From contig RCTD01000025.1 of assembly GCA_014898415.1 (NCBI GenBank), positions 496,001 through 560,000 on the forward strand: DNA of 64,000 nucleotides, read 5' to 3'. Below, one piece after another: positions 62,514 to 64,000 of this stretch. A model generated the notes under the pieces. It worked only from the letters and a program-made list of their open reading frames with translations, ran no database searches and was not told the DNA's origin. A program made the translations under genes and the position numbers. Positions within the stretch are counted from its first letter, which is position 1, and each line of letters begins with the position of its first letter. This DNA comes from Stromatinia cepivora (lineage: Eukaryota; Ascomycota; Leotiomycetes; Helotiales; Sclerotiniaceae).

Positions 62514-64000
62514 TTAGGTACTTATGTAGAAGTTATTAAGAAGTATTTTTGTCGAATGGAGTTTTTCTTGGGAGGAGGATTGAAGGGTTTTAAAGACGAT
62601 GAATGTAATTAAGCCGTAGATCGCCGTCCCCACAGTGAATTTAAAAGACGGGGTACTGGGGTAAAATGATCATCTGATCAGCCTCATCTATATCATCTCA
62701 AGAGTGAATTGGTAACAAGGCATCCGAACCTACTTTCCCAACATGCACACTCGAAGGGTGACCGCACTAAAATTACCCGTCAATTCACAAACAATCAACA
62801 ATCGAAATATCCGAACAAAGCAGCAAAGCAACAAGGCAACAAAGCAATTGTTTAACAACCACCCAAAAGATGAGGGAAAGCTACAACTAATACCCCAAAA
62901 ACAAACTAAATAAACAAGGCTGGTGTAACTGCCCCGCACGCAATCATGCATCTGCATCTGCATTTATCCAAGACACAACATATTCCTCCAGGCACTAACA
63001 TGCGGCGAAAGCTAGTCCCAGCCAACTCTCCCCTTCCCACTCACACGACTCGTCAACTCACTCCCTCCTCCGTCCAGATGATGCGGGGATACTATTGCTC
63101 ACCTTGTACTGCAGCTAATCGGTCAATCAAAGTAGGACAGACTGTTAACCATTAGTCCTCTCCCAGCCTACCCCAACCTCCCGAACTCCTTGAAATTAGC
63201 AAGTAAACAATCTAATCCAAGTACAACCCCACGTAAAGCTTGATTTCGTTCCGTAAATCCCGCTCATGTCATCCCAATCCTATGGTTCAGAACCATTGTC
63301 ATTAAAGATCCAGGATTGTGATTGGTGCGTTTAACTTTCACCCGCATTCCGTGAGTTGCTTATGCTCGGTACTAAAGTGCATGAGAATGCGGGGTTTGGC
63401 CTAAGTATGTGAACGCCGCATACCTGCATGTCTAGTTACCCTACCTACATATTACATACCCTACATATTACATACGGAGCACAAATTGTTGGATTGCGAT
63501 GATCTATCGGTGGGATAATTTTCCGTGGGCAGTGAAGTTTAACTTATACAAGAAGGTGATTTATGCGCTCGAATAGTATGGTGGGACTCGGAGTGGGAGG
63601 AGGGATCCGGGATATAAAGTTTTAGGGGGTGGATGCAAGTGAATGGCTGGGTGGTAGGATGCCCGGTAAAGGGTATTGGATAGATGGGGTAAATGTATTG
63701 GCCAGGTAGGTAGTACTAAGGAAGCTCTTTTCCCTGCGGAGTACTGGGTAATGCTTATGAGTTATTAGAACTTATTTAGAGTCCCCAGTATGTACAGAGC
63801 AAGTGCAATGTTGTGGTTGGCGTTGTATCGCATATGTATCGTACGACTGTGGTTGGACTGATGATTGGAGTGATGAACGAGCTCAGTATTCACGTTTCCT
63901 ACTTTAAATCTGCATATATTGAAATGAATTGTTATGTTAAACTATCATTCTAATCCAGCGCTCGACTTTCCCTTCTTCATAATATCTACACAAGCGCGCT
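62514..64000. other. intergenic region to the end of the window, no gene seen
   Basis: Promoter side of the epimerase gene and beyond. The open stretches at 62730-62963 (-) and 62946-63155 (+) overlap each other, are repetitive (ATGCATCTGCATCTGCAT) and show no domain. A short duplicated ACCCTACATATTACAT is at 63440-63475. Confidence 0.4.

Noticed and set aside
62730..63155. two overlapping opposite-strand frames
   Set aside because: Mutual overlap and simple CTGCAT repeats; no domain.

Overview
The window looks like a piece of a filamentous ascomycete genome (Pezizomycotina; Leotiomycetes such as a Sclerotinia/Botrytis relative is my best guess from the retroelement proteins, but the genus is not proven). 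It has two parts with a sharp border near 44.9 kb. Positions 1-44,900 are extremely AT-rich, full of stop codons and TpA, and consist of transposons that look damaged by RIP (repeat-induced point mutation). Positions 44,900-64,000 have normal base composition and carry host genes with short introns (45-117 bp).

The AT-rich part is a readable nest of insertions. Most layers are marked by exact target-site duplications. Positions 1-8,536 hold a Ty1/Copia element ('Copia-X', its 5' end is outside the window), itself hit by a 1.06-kb hAT-like element. Positions 10,931-41,631 are bounded by the two ends of one Fot1/pogo transposon on the minus strand (pogo-2), blown apart by about 29 kb of later insertions: (i) pogo-1 (11,586-25,939), which holds Copia-A (11,839-24,361), which holds a chromodomain Gypsy (12,668-19,702); (ii) a reversed second copy of Copia-X (26,082-37,184), which holds a solo LTR, a solo Gypsy LTR and a truncated Copia-B, which in turn holds a 1.7-kb gag-only retroelement; (iii) another solo LTR; (iv) a gag-only element (38,051-41,406) containing a second gag-only element inside its own LTR. 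Flanking this are a (AAT)n microsatellite and AT-rich repeat arrays without recognisable genes.

The gene-bearing part contains: a small gene fragment at the border; a disordered Ser/Gln-rich protein (minus); a coiled-coil gene with frame breaks and an in-frame stop (plus); a spliced small gene with in-frame stops (minus, 50.1-50.9 kb); an intact seven-helix MHYT-domain membrane protein (plus, 51.7-54.5 kb); a second, 395-bp hAT-like MITE; a 1,010-residue degenerate protein kinase with a PVTSG repeat and C-terminal C2H2 finger (minus, 56.5-59.8 kb); and a secreted aldose-1-epimerase-like enzyme (minus, 61.1-62.5 kb). I see no biosynthetic cluster or operon-like grouping; genes appear independent.

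Most noteworthy: a family of gag-only LTR elements (TR-GAG-like) rarely discussed in fungi, a Copia family with a conserved antisense reading frame between RNase H and its 3' LTR, short solo LTRs that seem to have escaped RIP, and host genes next to the AT-rich block that carry nonsense changes. All splice structures, alignments and translations here were done by eye.
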